The notes under the pieces: generated by a model
Databases searched by the model: none
Seen by the model: the letters and a program-made list of their open reading frames with translations, nothing else
Told to the model about the DNA's origin: nothing
In this document: positions 1 through 8,576 of the stretch, in pieces
Position numbering within the stretch: position 1 is the first letter of the stretch
How the letters are laid out: each line of letters begins with the position of its first letter
Made by a program: the position numbers and the translations under genes
Assembly: GCF_900109915.1 (NCBI RefSeq)
Contig: NZ_FOBU01000002.1
Span: 110,443-174,442, forward strand
DNA from: Luteibacter sp. UNCMF331Sha3.1
GTDB lineage: Bacteria; Pseudomonadota; Gammaproteobacteria; Xanthomonadales; Rhodanobacteraceae
DNA: 64,000 nt
Reading direction: 5' to 3'

Positions 1-558
1 GGCCATGCCGCCGATCATGACGGTCATGAGTTCGGCCTGCGTCATGCGCTCGATGTACGGCTTGATGGTCAGCGGCGCTTCGGTCTGGCCGATGAACACG
101 CTGGCGCAGACGCTGGTGGTTTCCGCACCCGACACGCGCATCACCTTGGTGATGACCCACGCCATGCCCTTGACGATCTGCTGCATCACGCCGAGGTGAT
201 AGAGCACGCCGGTGAGGGCGGCGAAGAAGACGATGGTCGGCAGCACCTTCACGGCGAAGATCACGCCGAACTTCGAGCTGTCGAGCAGGCTGCCGAAGAT
301 GAAGCGCGAACCGACGTCGACGTAGTCGAGCAGGCGCACGAAACCGGTGGCGATCGCGTCGAACACGTCGCGACCCAGCGGCACCTTGAGCACGATGGCC
401 GCGAAGGCGATCTGCAGGGCGACACCGGTGGCGACGAGTTTCCAGTCGACCACGCGCTTGTTGTTGGAGAAGCAGAACGCGATGCCGATAAGCACCGCCA
501 GACCGAACAGGCCAAACAGAACGTGGCCCAGCAAACCCAGCATCGTGACGTACCCCAT
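1..558 (-). CDS. nupC: Concentrative nucleoside transporter (CNT/NupC family), 3' end outside window
   Basis: About 186 N-terminal codons of an inner-membrane nucleoside:cation symporter; the gene runs off the left edge. The translation opens with a hydrophobic helix (LLGLLGHVLFGLFGLAVLIG), followed by FSNNKRVVDWKLV, and reaches the CNT signature GAETTSVCASVFIGQTEAPL and TIKPYIERMTQAELM near the edge. That signature lines the substrate site in this family. I chose the ATG at 558; a second ATG at 543 is equally possible because neither has a clear Shine-Dalgarno sequence. Nucleoside import follows from family knowledge; the exact substrate range cannot be read from this fragment. Confidence 0.9.
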   Translation of the reverse strand, partial: MGYVTMLGLLGHVLFGLFGLAVLIGIAFCFSNNKRVVDWKLVATGVALQIAFAAIVLKVPLGRDVFDAIATGFVRLLDYVDVGSRFIFGSLLDSSKFGVIFAVKVLPTIVFFAALTGVLYHLGVMQQIVKGMAWVITKVMRVSGAETTSVCASVFIGQTEAPLTIKPYIERMTQAELMTVMIGGMA

Positions 559-686
559 GGGAGGTCGGGGGTAGCCCCGTGACCACTATAAAAAACGCGA
601 GGTTACGGGAGGTGGCCTTGTTGGGCAAGTTCGGGTTTGTACCGGGGTGAAAGAGGCGGTCCGGGTTGTTCACCCCCTCACCGTCG

Positions 687-810
687 CCCCGGCGTACGCC
701 GGGGCCCACGTCGTCGGTTTCCGGATGTGCGACGCGTTGGATGCGTTGCTTCCGGGGAGGCGTGTCGTGCTCAGGTCCACCGAGGACGTAGACCCCGGCG
801 TACGCCGGGG
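687..810. repeat. Two REP-like palindromes in the 559-890 intergenic region
   Basis: The 332-base gap between the nucleoside transporter and the exporter gene contains no plausible gene. It holds two perfect 18-bp palindromes with the core GGCGTACGCC, at 687-704 and 793-810. The same core recurs at about 19000, 19110, 19350 and 19460, so this is a dispersed family (REP family I here). No other structured signal was seen in the gap apart from presumed promoter DNA just upstream of 891. Confidence 0.8.
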
Positions 811-890
811 TGACGATAGGCGGGGTCTAGGCATGTCGGGTGACGGGCGGCGAGGTCCGTCATTCCGGGGGTGACGGTACGATAGGCCTC

Positions 891-1520
891 ATGAACCTCT
901 TTCTCACCATCGCCCTCGTGCAGATCGTCGCCCTCGTCACACCGGGGCCGGATTTCTTCTTCGTGTCGCAGCTGGCGGCCAGCCGCTCGCGTCGCGAGGC
1001 TATGGCGGGTGTCGTGGGCATTGCGCTGGGTGTGGCGGTCTGGGCGGCCCTCGCGCTGCTGGGCCTGCAACTGCTGTTGCACCGGCTGGCGTGGCTGGAG
1101 CGCGGGATCGCCATCGCCGGCGGCGCCTACCTGTGCTGGATGGGCTTTCAGATGCTGCGCGCGTCGTGGAAAGCGAAAGCCGATGCCGCCGCCCCGGTGG
1201 TGGACGTGCGCGGGTCCAGCCCCGGGCGGGCGCTGGTGCGGGGCCTGGCCACGAACCTGGCCAACCCGAAGGCCGCGATCTATTTCGCGTCGATCTTTTC
1301 CGCCTTCGTGGGCGAGGGCATGGGGCAGGGCGTGCGCTGGGGTCTCTGGGCCATGGTGACCGTCGAGACGTTCCTGTGGTTCGCCGTGGTGGCGGGCATC
1401 TTCGCCCTGCCGGCCATGCGTCGCGGCTACGTGCGCGCCAGCCGCTGGATCGACGGTGGCGCGGGGGCGATCTTCGTGCTCTTCGGCCTGCACCTCGTCT
1501 TCGGGCGCCGGGCCGTCTAA
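891..1520 (+). CDS. RhtB/LysE-family amino-acid exporter
   Basis: A 209-residue inner-membrane efflux carrier of the LysE/RhtB family, whose members export threonine, homoserine or other neutral amino acids. The family hallmark TPGPDFFFV lies at residues 17-25, followed by alternating hydrophobic segments consistent with five or six helices. The conserved stretch NLANPKAAIYFASIF is at about residues 123-137. ATG 891 is chosen because the frame upstream of it is REP-derived sequence. The stop overlaps the stop of the convergent MarR gene by three bases. Substrate specificity is not assignable from sequence. Confidence 0.92.
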   Translation: MNLFLTIALVQIVALVTPGPDFFFVSQLAASRSRREAMAGVVGIALGVAVWAALALLGLQLLLHRLAWLERGIAIAGGAYLCWMGFQMLRASWKAKADAAAPVVDVRGSSPGRALVRGLATNLANPKAAIYFASIFSAFVGEGMGQGVRWGLWAMVTVETFLWFAVVAGIFALPAMRRGYVRASRWIDGGAGAIFVLFGLHLVFGRRAV

Positions 1521-1957
1521 CCCTTGTCGAGGTTCCGCGTGACCTGGGCCAGGCTGGCGGCGAGCACCGCCGGCTGATCCACACCTTCCAGTGCGGACCG
1601 GGCGAGGTCCGCCACCAGGGCGCGAACCCTTTCGGCCATGCGCTTGCCGGCGGCGGTCAGGGCGATGTCGACGAGCCGGCGGTCCGCCTCGTTGCGCTCC
1701 CGGCGCATCAGGCCGCGCTCGATGCCGGCGTCCACCGCATGCGTGACGGTGCTGGCGTTGACGCCGCAGGTGACGGCCAGCTCGGTCGAAATCATGCTTC
1801 CACGCAGGGCGAGCAGGAGCAGCATGTCGCTCTGCAGGGCCGTGAGCCCGAACTCGCGCTGGGCGCGCTTGCCCACGGTATCGCGCAGCCGGGAGCCGGC
1901 CAGCATCAGGTCGCGGCCCAGTCCCAGCGCCGCGGCGGCGTTCTCGTCGGATGCCAT
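1517..1957 (-). CDS. MarR-family transcriptional regulator
   Basis: A 146-residue winged-helix regulator. The region LTALQSDMLLLLALRG, MISTELAVTCGVNASTVTHAVD (split here as helix 2 and recognition helix) and the wing MRRERNEADRRLVDIALT give the classical MarR DNA-binding domain. The ATG at 1957 is preferred; it starts one base after the stop of the upstream AraC gene, so the two regulators are probably co-transcribed. Members bind palindromic operators and respond to small aromatic or amphipathic ligands. The convergent RhtB exporter is a plausible but unproven target. Confidence 0.88.
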   Translation of the reverse strand: MASDENAAAALGLGRDLMLAGSRLRDTVGKRAQREFGLTALQSDMLLLLALRGSMISTELAVTCGVNASTVTHAVDAGIERGLMRRERNEADRRLVDIALTAAGKRMAERVRALVADLARSALEGVDQPAVLAASLAQVTRNLDKG

Positions 1958-1958
1958 G

Positions 1959-2717
1959 TCAGTCGGCCGCTCGGCGCCATGCACCCGGCGGCATGCCGAC
2001 GGTGCGGGTGAAAACACGGGTGAAGTGGCTCTGCTCGGCGAAGCCGCAGGCCAGGGCGATGTCCGCCAGCGACAGCGACGTGTCGCGCAACAGCTCGCGG
2101 GCCTTTTCGATGCGGCGATCGAGCAGCCAGCGGTGCGGCGGCTTGCCCATGCTGCGGCGGAACGCGCGCGAGAAATGGTTCACCGACAGGCCGCAGGCGT
2201 CGGCCACGTCGGACACCGGGAACGACTGGTCGAGCCGCTCGTCCATGAAGGCGGTGGCGCGACGCTCCTGCCAGCTGGCGAGGCCGCCCCTCGGGGCGCC
2301 GATGTCTTCGCGGGGGGCAGGACCATTCAGGATCGCCCGCAACGCCAGCGCCACATGGGCGAGCAGCGGCGCGTTGGGGGCATCGGCGCGCAGGCTGTCG
2401 AACAGCACCTGGGCGAGGGTCCGGACCGCCGGCGGGTGGTCGGCGTGCATGTGCCCCTCGCTCTGGCGCCGGAACAGGATGGCGCCGGTGCCTTCGTTAT
2501 CGGAGCAGGCCGCGCGATAGACCAGCAGGAGATCGTCCGCGCTGGCATCCAGCGCGATTTCGGTGAGCTGGGCACGACCGCGCAGGTCGTCGATCAGCCG
2601 GGCGCCCCCCTGGCGGTCTCCGCGCTCGATCGCGGCCGAACGCAGCGCAAGGTCGACGATCACCGTGGGAAGGGCGGGCGGTGCGGCGGTGAGGCAGGCT
2701 GATTCGGCGCGGTACAT
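1959..2717 (-). CDS. AraC-family transcriptional regulator
   Basis: A 252-residue protein whose last 90 residues form the double helix-turn-helix of AraC/XylS activators. Helix-turn-helix 1 is SVSDVADACGL-type (VSDVADACGLSVNHFSRAF) and helix-turn-helix 2 is SLADIALACGFAEQSHFTRV, followed by the terminal P-x-WRR. The N-terminal half (residues 1-150) is not a recognised cupin and probably senses a ligand I cannot name. It is immediately upstream of, and almost abuts, the MarR gene. The start ATG 2717 lacks a strong ribosome-binding site, so a later start is possible. Confidence 0.88.
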   Translation of the reverse strand: MYRAESACLTAAPPALPTVIVDLALRSAAIERGDRQGGARLIDDLRGRAQLTEIALDASADDLLLVYRAACSDNEGTGAILFRRQSEGHMHADHPPAVRTLAQVLFDSLRADAPNAPLLAHVALALRAILNGPAPREDIGAPRGGLASWQERRATAFMDERLDQSFPVSDVADACGLSVNHFSRAFRRSMGKPPHRWLLDRRIEKARELLRDTSLSLADIALACGFAEQSHFTRVFTRTVGMPPGAWRRAAD

Positions 2718-2820
2718 GGCCGATCCTTAGGCTATCGGAGGGCGGGACAAGCATTGCGCATGCAAGTATCGGCACCTACACCCTTAAGAGGTAGGCCATC
2801 CTCTGACAACACGATGGTGC

Positions 2821-2997
2821 CTAAAACGCCCATCGGAGGATGGCCACCACCATGACGACGACCGCCACGCCGATGACGATGTGCCGCAGGTACGGGCCGC
2901 CCGACACGCCACCGTCGTAACTGGCGTCGTCGTAATCGTGGGATGCGTCGCGCGGGTGGCGGACGAAGGGCAGGCGAAGGCGGCGTTTCCTGGGCAT
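2821..2997 (-). CDS. Small single-pass membrane protein, hypothetical
   Basis: A possible 58-residue protein beginning MPRKRRLRLPF, with a polar Asp/Tyr/Gly-rich middle and a C-terminal transmembrane helix (LRHIVIGVAVVVMVVAILRW). The positive N-terminus and C-terminal helix suggest a tail-anchored type of topology. An upstream extension of the frame is made of REP DNA, so I start at 2997. There is no obvious Shine-Dalgarno sequence. No family is recognised. Confidence 0.5.
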   Translation of the reverse strand: MPRKRRLRLPFVRHPRDASHDYDDASYDGGVSGGPYLRHIVIGVAVVVMVVAILRWAF

Positions 2998-3020
2998 ACC
3001 GAATCGTCGCGCAAATGCAC

Positions 3021-3091
3021 GGTGGGAGCCAGGCTGCTGGCGAATGGGTGCTCGTCGCGAGCACCCATTCGCCAGCAGGCTGGCTCCCACC
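3021..3091. repeat. Long REP-type palindrome (family II)
   Basis: Two arms of roughly 33 bases are nearly perfect inverted copies: GGTGGGAGCCAGG...GGGTGCTCG and its complement. Transcribed, it would form a very stable hairpin. The same GTGGGAGC...GCTCCCAC family appears at about 10361, 16989, 43211, 43518, 49078, 49795, 50521 and 56755. It lies between two minus-strand genes and may act as a terminator or mRNA stabiliser. Confidence 0.85.
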
Positions 3092-3102
3092 AGGCATCAT
3101 TC

Positions 3103-4029
3103 TCACGCCCGGCGCGAGGTGTTTTTCAGTTCCTCGAGAATCTCGGGTCCGCGCACGTCGATGTGGTCGAGGTTGTTGACGTAGAAACGCACGAACGGCT
3201 TTTCGGCGTCCTTCGGCATCCACGGCTTCGCCCACACGAACACCACGCAATAGCCGTCCGCTTCCGCGATGAGCTTGTCGAGCCGCGCGCGCAGCAGCCG
3301 TCGCACCGGGTAGGCGTCGATGTCCTTCGCGGTGAGCGTGATCGTGGGACGAAGCTCGATGTCGTCGTGCCGGAACGGCCGCGAGAAGCGCAGGTAATAG
3401 CCGCCTTCCTTCGTGGCGCGCAGCGATGCGGTGCCCCACCACACGGCGCGCGTGCCGAGATGATCCGCGGCCTTTTGTCTGAAGATATTGCGGAACAGCG
3501 CGTCGTACGTGACCGTCTCGCCGCCGATCTCCACGGTGGCGGTATCCAGATCCTTGTCGCGCCGATGTTCCAGGAATTTCTGCACGAGCGACGACAGGCG
3601 GTAGTAATGGCTGGCGCGCGGTTTCAGGCCGCTGGTGCCCGCGGAGGCGACGCGTCGGGCGGGTGCCGCGGCGGGATCGGTCGTGGCGGGTGTGGAAGGG
3701 GCGCGGAAATGATCGGCGGGGCGCTCGGCTTCGAACACGTCGGCGCGTTTGTCCGGCTTCGACTCGCCCCGGCCATGCGCGACTTCGCAGGATGCCGCGT
3801 GGTCTTCGAGGCGATACGAACGGAAATACGGACGGATGCGCAGGTTCTGTTCGGGCTTGTCGAGGCAGGCGCAGATCAGCGGCGCGCCGCATCCGGTGCC
3901 GACGCAGGTGAAGCGCGCGTCGGCGGGGAGCAGGTCGGCCCAGTGCAGCTCGTAGGCGCGCTCGGCCGTGAGGCGTTCGTCGTGGTGGGCGGTGAAGGCT
4001 TCTTCGATCGACACGCGTTGACCCGGCAT
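3103..4029 (-). CDS. Hypothetical protein with N-terminal Cys/His (putative zinc) cluster
   Basis: A 308-residue protein of unrecognised family. Residues 40-85 carry Cys42-x4-Cys47, Cys53, Cys55, the segment PYFRSYRLEDH and His77-x3-Cys81. This spacing resembles the C..C...FRH...H..C zinc-binding modules of CoiA-like and related proteins; that comparison is from memory. Residues 85-135 are low-complexity and rich in Ala/Pro/Thr. The C-terminal half is a folded, charged domain with KFLEHRRDKDL and VVFVWAKPWM segments. No signal peptide or membrane helix is visible, so it is probably cytosolic. It starts 27 bases after the ParS-like gene and is probably in its operon. Function unknown. Confidence 0.75.
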   Translation of the reverse strand: MPGQRVSIEEAFTAHHDERLTAERAYELHWADLLPADARFTCVGTGCGAPLICACLDKPEQNLRIRPYFRSYRLEDHAASCEVAHGRGESKPDKRADVFEAERPADHFRAPSTPATTDPAAAPARRVASAGTSGLKPRASHYYRLSSLVQKFLEHRRDKDLDTATVEIGGETVTYDALFRNIFRQKAADHLGTRAVWWGTASLRATKEGGYYLRFSRPFRHDDIELRPTITLTAKDIDAYPVRRLLRARLDKLIAEADGYCVVFVWAKPWMPKDAEKPFVRFYVNNLDHIDVRGPEILEELKNTSRRA

Positions 4030-4056
4030 CCGGCGATGGACGCCACTCTACCGCGA

Positions 4057-4329
4057 TCAGAAGCTGCCGAAACCCCGTGCCGGTTCCAGGCCCATGTCGA
4101 GCTTCACGCCGCGCAGGAAAGCGAGCACCTCTTCGTAGCGACCCGAGGCGACCAGGGACTCGGCGGTGCGCATGTCGAGCGCGCAGATCGGGTCGTCGCG
4201 GTACCACGCGATTCGCGCGGCCTCGTTGGGTTCGACGCGCGCGGCCTCGCGCAGTACGTGCCAGGCGTGCGACTTGCGCGCGGTGTTTTCGTCGGAAGAC
4301 CGGATATCGACAATCTGTGCGTATGACAT
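4057..4329 (-). CDS. Small protein resembling the MbcA/ParS/Xre antitoxin toxin-binding domain
   Basis: A 90-residue protein starting MSYAQIVDIRSSD. The C-terminal half (ARIAWYRDDPICALDMRTAE, then SLVASGRYEEVLAFL) has the order of the DUF2384 antitoxin C-terminal domain: a W-x-R-x-x-P-I motif, L-D-x-R-T-A, and a G-R-x-E-E-V-L helix. That domain normally binds RES-domain NAD-degrading toxins. Here no RES toxin is adjacent; the downstream neighbour is the Cys/His-cluster protein. ATG 4329 is preceded by GAGG eight bases upstream. Whether it is a true antitoxin is an inference from this resemblance. Confidence 0.7.
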   Translation of the reverse strand: MSYAQIVDIRSSDENTARKSHAWHVLREAARVEPNEAARIAWYRDDPICALDMRTAESLVASGRYEEVLAFLRGVKLDMGLEPARGFGSF

Positions 4330-4433
4330 GCAACTAACCTCGAGTGACGGCGATGGAGCGCCCACACGTGCTCTAGACGATAACGTGCCTAACCTTCCTG
4401 TCCCGACCCTTTCCGCAATGGAGTAAACGTTCC

Positions 4434-5033
4434 ATGGCCAGAGTCCTCGTCCTCTATTACTCGTCGTACGGTCATATCGAAAAAATGGCCGAAGCCGTCG
4501 CCGCCGGTGCCCTTGACGCGGGTGCCACCGTCGACCTCAAACGTGTTCCCGAAACCGCGCCCGAAGACGTCGTGCGCAGCGCTCACTTCAAGACCGATCA
4601 GGCCGCGCCCATCGCACGTCCGGAAGAGCTCGAGAACTACGACGCCATCATCGTCGGCACCGGTACCCGCTATGGACGCATCACCTCGCAGATGGCGGCG
4701 TTTCTCGACCAGACCGGTCCGCTGTGGGCCCGTGGCGCCCTCAACGGCAAGATCGGCGGTGCGTTCTCGTCGACGGCGACGCAGCACGGCGGTCAGGAAA
4801 CCACTCTGTTCTCCATCATCACGAACCTGATGCATCTGGGCATGATCCCGGTGGGCCTGCCTTACAGTTTCACGGGCCTCACCCGGCTCGACGAGGTGAC
4901 CGGTGGCACGCCTTACGGCGCGACGACGCTTGCCGGGACGGACGGCTCCCGTCAGCCCAGCGAGAACGAGCTCGCCGGTGCCAGGTTTCAGGGCAAGTAC
5001 ACCGCCGAAATAGCGACGAAGCTCTTCGGCTGA
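4434..5033 (+). CDS. wrbA: NAD(P)H:quinone oxidoreductase WrbA
   Basis: A 199-residue flavodoxin-like enzyme, the length usual for WrbA. It reduces quinones by two electrons using NAD(P)H with FMN and protects against redox cycling. The FMN phosphate loop [19 protein letters not shown] is at residues 8-26. [12 protein letters not shown] and the insert [15 protein letters not shown] are the WrbA-specific flavin and quinone contacts. A GGAG lies about ten bases upstream of ATG 4434. It is divergent from the ParS-like gene and ends four bases from a convergent AraC regulator, which could control it. Confidence 0.96.
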   Translation: MARVLVLYYSSYGHIEKMAEAVAAGALDAGATVDLKRVPETAPEDVVRSAHFKTDQAAPIARPEELENYDAIIVGTGTRYGRITSQMAAFLDQTGPLWARGALNGKIGGAFSSTATQHGGQETTLFSIITNLMHLGMIPVGLPYSFTGLTRLDEVTGGTPYGATTLAGTDGSRQPSENELAGARFQGKYTAEIATKLFG

Positions 5034-5037
5034 CCTA

Positions 5038-5658
5038 TCAGGCTTCCTGCCAGCGCGACCGCCGCCAGTGGCTGGGGCTCTGCCCCACCAGGCGGCGGAA
5101 CAGGTTGCACAGATGCGCCTGGTCGGAAAGGCCGCAGGCCAGCGCGATCTGGCTGAGCGGTTCGCGGGTCTGCAGCATGAGCGTCTGTGCGCGTTCCACC
5201 CGGCGACGCATGATGTACGCATGCGGGGGATCGCCGAACGAATCCTTGAACGCGCGGCAGAAGTAGCTGCTCGACAGGCCGGCGATCGCGGCCAGCTGGT
5301 CGATGGTGATCGAGAAGCCGAGGTTCTCGTCCACGTGGGCGGCGACACGACGTGCCTGCCACGGGGCGAGACCCGCACCGACGCGACGACGCGGGGCGGC
5401 GGGCGCCATGGTCGGGGACACCGGCTCGCGTTCCAGCAGCGCGGCCGCACGGGCGACGCAGGCACGGGTAGTGGCGAGGTCGGATTCGGCCGCGGTCAGG
5501 GCCTGTTCGAGCAGGCGCGTGACGCTGGACTCGTCGTCGACGGTGGGGAGGGGGAACGAGGCCAGGCCATGCATGGCGTCGGAGGCGCGAGCGCTCCCCG
5601 TTCCGGCGAAAGCATTGGTTTCGTATCGCATCGCGTCTGCTCCACGGCGGTGACTCAT
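5038..5658 (-). CDS. AraC-family transcriptional regulator
   Basis: A 206-residue regulator with a C-terminal AraC DNA-binding domain: first helix-turn-helix TIDQLAAIAGLSSSYFCRAF, second LSQIALACGLSDQAHLCNLF, ending SHWRRSRWQ. The first 90 residues are Ala-rich and lack a recognisable sensor fold, so it may be a small constitutive or partner-dependent activator. A start at ATG 5631 (MRYETNAF) is an alternative to 5658. It converges on wrbA with a four-base gap, and its promoter lies in the 231-base gap before the kinase gene at 5890. Confidence 0.87.
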   Translation of the reverse strand: MSHRRGADAMRYETNAFAGTGSARASDAMHGLASFPLPTVDDESSVTRLLEQALTAAESDLATTRACVARAAALLEREPVSPTMAPAAPRRRVGAGLAPWQARRVAAHVDENLGFSITIDQLAAIAGLSSSYFCRAFKDSFGDPPHAYIMRRRVERAQTLMLQTREPLSQIALACGLSDQAHLCNLFRRLVGQSPSHWRRSRWQEA

Positions 5659-5889
5659 GGGCGGGAATGCCCATGTCGGCAGACTATTCGCGATAGGGGG
5701 GTGGGCTGAATTCTACATACGGTCAGGGGGCTGCATACCAAAGGGTTAGTCGACGCTACGACAATTTCTTGTATCGATCGTGCCGTAACGGTCAAAAACC
5801 ATCACCGGCGTGCAAGACTGTCCAACGACAATCAGAAACACTTCGGGCCGCATCCTTACAAGACACTCGAGACCGGGCGAAACCACACG

Positions 5890-7833
5890 ATGTCCCGATT
5901 CCGACCCCTACAGAGCCAGGCCTATGCACCCGCCGCGCGGCCGCGGCGGCTGGTAGCCGGCTTGCTGATGGGCATCGGCGGATTACTTGCCTTGGCGGTA
6001 TTCCTCGTGGACACCTTCACGCCGTTGCAGAGCGCGGTGGCCGTGGTCTACGTGGTGGTGGTGCTGCTGGTGGCGGCGAGCGGCAGCCGCCGCGCGATCG
6101 TCGGCGCCACCGTGCTGTGCATGCTGCTGACCGCCGTGGCGTACGTCCGGGGCCATGGCATGCTGGCCGTCGACGCCTCGATGCTGCGCTGCGCCGTGAG
6201 CCTGGGCGCCATCGGCATCACGGGCGTGCTGTCCCTGCGCAACCGCGAACGCCTGATCACCATCGCCGGCCAGGCCCGCCTGATCGAGCTGACTCACGAT
6301 TCGATCTTCGTCCGCGACATGGACGACGTCATCGTGTTGTGGAATGGCGGCGCAGAAGAACTCTACGGGTGGACGTCCGCCGAGGCCCTGGGCCGTCGCG
6401 CCAACGACCTGCTGGGCACCGCGTTTCCCGGCGACCGGGTGGTCGCCGACGCGGCGCTGTTCGGCGCCGGGCGCTGGGAGGGCGAAGTGTTCCAGCGCCA
6501 CCGCGACGGCCGCATCGTCATCGTCGAGGCCCGTTGCGCCCTGCTGCGCGACGAGCGCGGCAAGCCGCGAGTGATCCTCGAAGCCGGTACGGACGTCACC
6601 GAGCGCCGGGCCGCCGCCGCCGCGCTTGCAGAAAGCGAGCGTCGCTACCGCGCGATGTTCGAAACGGCGCGGTTCTCGTTCTGGGAGGAAGATTATTCAA
6701 AGGTCATGGACCGCGTGGAGGAACTGCGCGCGCAGGGCGTCACCGACATGGCGCGCTATATCCAGAGCCACCCGGAGTTCGTGGCCGAGGCCTGTTCGCT
6801 CACCTACGTGACCGACGTGAACGCCACCACCGTGCGCATGCTCGGTGCGCGGAGCCGCGAAGACCTGATCGGCCCGCTGGACCGGATCCTGCCGGCCTCG
6901 GAGCGCACGTTCGCGGGCGTGCTGCTGAAGATCCTGGAAGGGGGTGGCATCGCCGAAGGCGAAACGCACATGATCAACCTGCGGGGCGAGCGGCTCACCG
7001 TGCTTTTCGCCCTGAACATGCCGCTGGGCCCCACGCGCTACGACCGCGTGCTGGTCAGCGTCGTCGACATCACCGATCGCAAGCGCACCGAGCGCGCGCT
7101 GATCGCCATGCAGGCCGAGCTGGCGCAGGCGGCGCGCGTGACGGCGCTCGGCGAAATGAGCGCGTCCATCGCGCACGAAGTGAACCAGCCGCTGTCCGCC
7201 ATCGTCACGCACGGCGAGGCCAGCCTTCGCTGGCTGCGTCGCCCGGAGCCGGATCTCGACGAGGCCTGCGAGGCCATCGAACGTGTGGTGCGCGACGCGC
7301 GCCGGGCCAGCGAGGTAGTGCACCGCGTGCGCAGCCTGGCCAGCAAGGAGCCGCGCCAGCACGCGCGTTTCGACCTGCCGGCGCTGGTCGAAGAGTGCGC
7401 GCAGCTGCTCGACGGCGACATCGCCCTGCATCGCATCGTGCTGCGTGTGGACATCGCCCGCGACGCACCCTGGCCGCACGGCGACCGCGTGCAGCTGCAG
7501 CAGGTGGTGGTGAACCTGATGGCCAACGCGATCCGCGCCATGTCCGAGGTGTCGGGCAAGCGGCTGCTGTCGGTGCGGGCCCGGGCCGACGCGAGCGACG
7601 GCCTGCTCATCGAAGTGGAAGACAGCGGCACGGGTATCCCGGAGCACATCGCGCCACATCTGTTCGACGCCTTCGTCACCACGCGTGGCGACGGCATGGG
7701 GATGGGTCTTGCGATCTGTCGTTCCACGGTAGAATCCCACGGCGGTCGCCTCTGGGCGACCAATCGTCCGGGGGGTGGGGCCACGTTCCACTTCACATTG
7801 CCATCGATGCAGTCTGAGGAGGCCCGAGCATGA
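5890..7833 (+). CDS. Membrane PAS-domain sensor histidine kinase
   Basis: A 647-residue kinase. Residues 18-125 form about four hydrophobic helices (for example VAVVYVVVVLLVAAS). A first PAS domain follows (IELTHDSIFVRDMDDVIVLW, about 130-240), then a second PAS-like region (about 250-400). The HisKA box is GEMSASIAHEVNQPLSAIVT, with His as the phosphorylated residue. The ATPase motifs are N box VVVNLMANAIRAM, DSGTGIP, and GMGMGLAICRSTVESHGG. The H-E-V-N-Q-P type box is typical of the FixL/DctB-like group. The stop overlaps the next start as ATGA, so kinase and regulator are translationally coupled. The signal sensed is unknown. Confidence 0.93.
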   Translation: MSRFRPLQSQAYAPAARPRRLVAGLLMGIGGLLALAVFLVDTFTPLQSAVAVVYVVVVLLVAASGSRRAIVGATVLCMLLTAVAYVRGHGMLAVDASMLRCAVSLGAIGITGVLSLRNRERLITIAGQARLIELTHDSIFVRDMDDVIVLWNGGAEELYGWTSAEALGRRANDLLGTAFPGDRVVADAALFGAGRWEGEVFQRHRDGRIVIVEARCALLRDERGKPRVILEAGTDVTERRAAAAALAESERRYRAMFETARFSFWEEDYSKVMDRVEELRAQGVTDMARYIQSHPEFVAEACSLTYVTDVNATTVRMLGARSREDLIGPLDRILPASERTFAGVLLKILEGGGIAEGETHMINLRGERLTVLFALNMPLGPTRYDRVLVSVVDITDRKRTERALIAMQAELAQAARVTALGEMSASIAHEVNQPLSAIVTHGEASLRWLRRPEPDLDEACEAIERVVRDARRASEVVHRVRSLASKEPRQHARFDLPALVEECAQLLDGDIALHRIVLRVDIARDAPWPHGDRVQLQQVVVNLMANAIRAMSEVSGKRLLSVRARADASDGLLIEVEDSGTGIPEHIAPHLFDAFVTTRGDGMGMGLAICRSTVESHGGRLWATNRPGGGATFHFTLPSMQSEEARA

Positions 7834-8468
7834 CCCGCGCACCCGTAGTCAACGCCTCACGCGCACCGATCGTGTGCATCGTGGACGACGACGCTTCCGT
7901 GCGCGAAGCGCTGGCTTCGCTGTTCCGCTCGGTCGGCCTCACTGTCGCGTCGTTCGGCAGCACGGCGGATTTCCTTGCGCGCGACAACGCCGACGCGCCG
8001 GGTTGCCTGGTGCTGGACGTCCGACTGCCCGGCGTCAGTGGCCTCGACTTCCAGGCGCAGCTCGCCGCGATGGAAAACCGCCTGCCGGTGATCTTCATGA
8101 CCGGCCATGGCGACATCCCGATGTCGGTGCGCGCGATGAAGGCCGGCGCGCTGGATTTCCTCGCCAAACCCTTCCGCGATCAGGACATGCTCGATGCGGT
8201 GGCGAACGCCATCGATCGCGATGCCGCCGATCGGCGCGGCGCCGACGCGCTGGCGACGCTGCGTGCCGCGCACGCCTCGCTGACCCCGCGCGAGCGCGAG
8301 GTCATGACCCACGTCACGGCCGGCCTCATGAACAAACAGGTAGGCGGCCTGCTGGGCCTGTCTGAGATTACGGTCAAAATCCATCGCGGCAACGTGATGC
8401 GGAAAATGGGCGCGAAATCCCTCGCCGAGCTGGTCAAGCAGGCCGAGGCGCTGGCCGCGAACCCTTGA
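7830..8468 (+). CDS. FixJ/NarL-type response regulator
   Basis: A 212-residue regulator. The receiver domain (residues 10-125) has the acidic pair VDDD, phosphoacceptor Asp in VLDVRLPGVSG, and Lys in LAKPF. The C-terminal LuxR-type helix-turn-helix is LTPREREVMTHVTAGLMNKQ followed by GLSEITVKIHRGNVMRKMGA. FixJ-family regulators activate transcription when phosphorylated by a PAS kinase. The four-base overlap with the kinase at 7830-7833 makes that kinase the obvious partner. Confidence 0.94.
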   Translation: MTRAPVVNASRAPIVCIVDDDASVREALASLFRSVGLTVASFGSTADFLARDNADAPGCLVLDVRLPGVSGLDFQAQLAAMENRLPVIFMTGHGDIPMSVRAMKAGALDFLAKPFRDQDMLDAVANAIDRDAADRRGADALATLRAAHASLTPREREVMTHVTAGLMNKQVGGLLGLSEITVKIHRGNVMRKMGAKSLAELVKQAEALAANP

Positions 8469-8576
8469 TACACGGGCCCTCCGGCCTACAGCAAACCTCC
8501 GTATGATTCCCATCCCCCGGTCGGGGGAGCACTGTATCGACGGCAGGTCGGGCACGAACCCGGCGAGGACTTCAGT

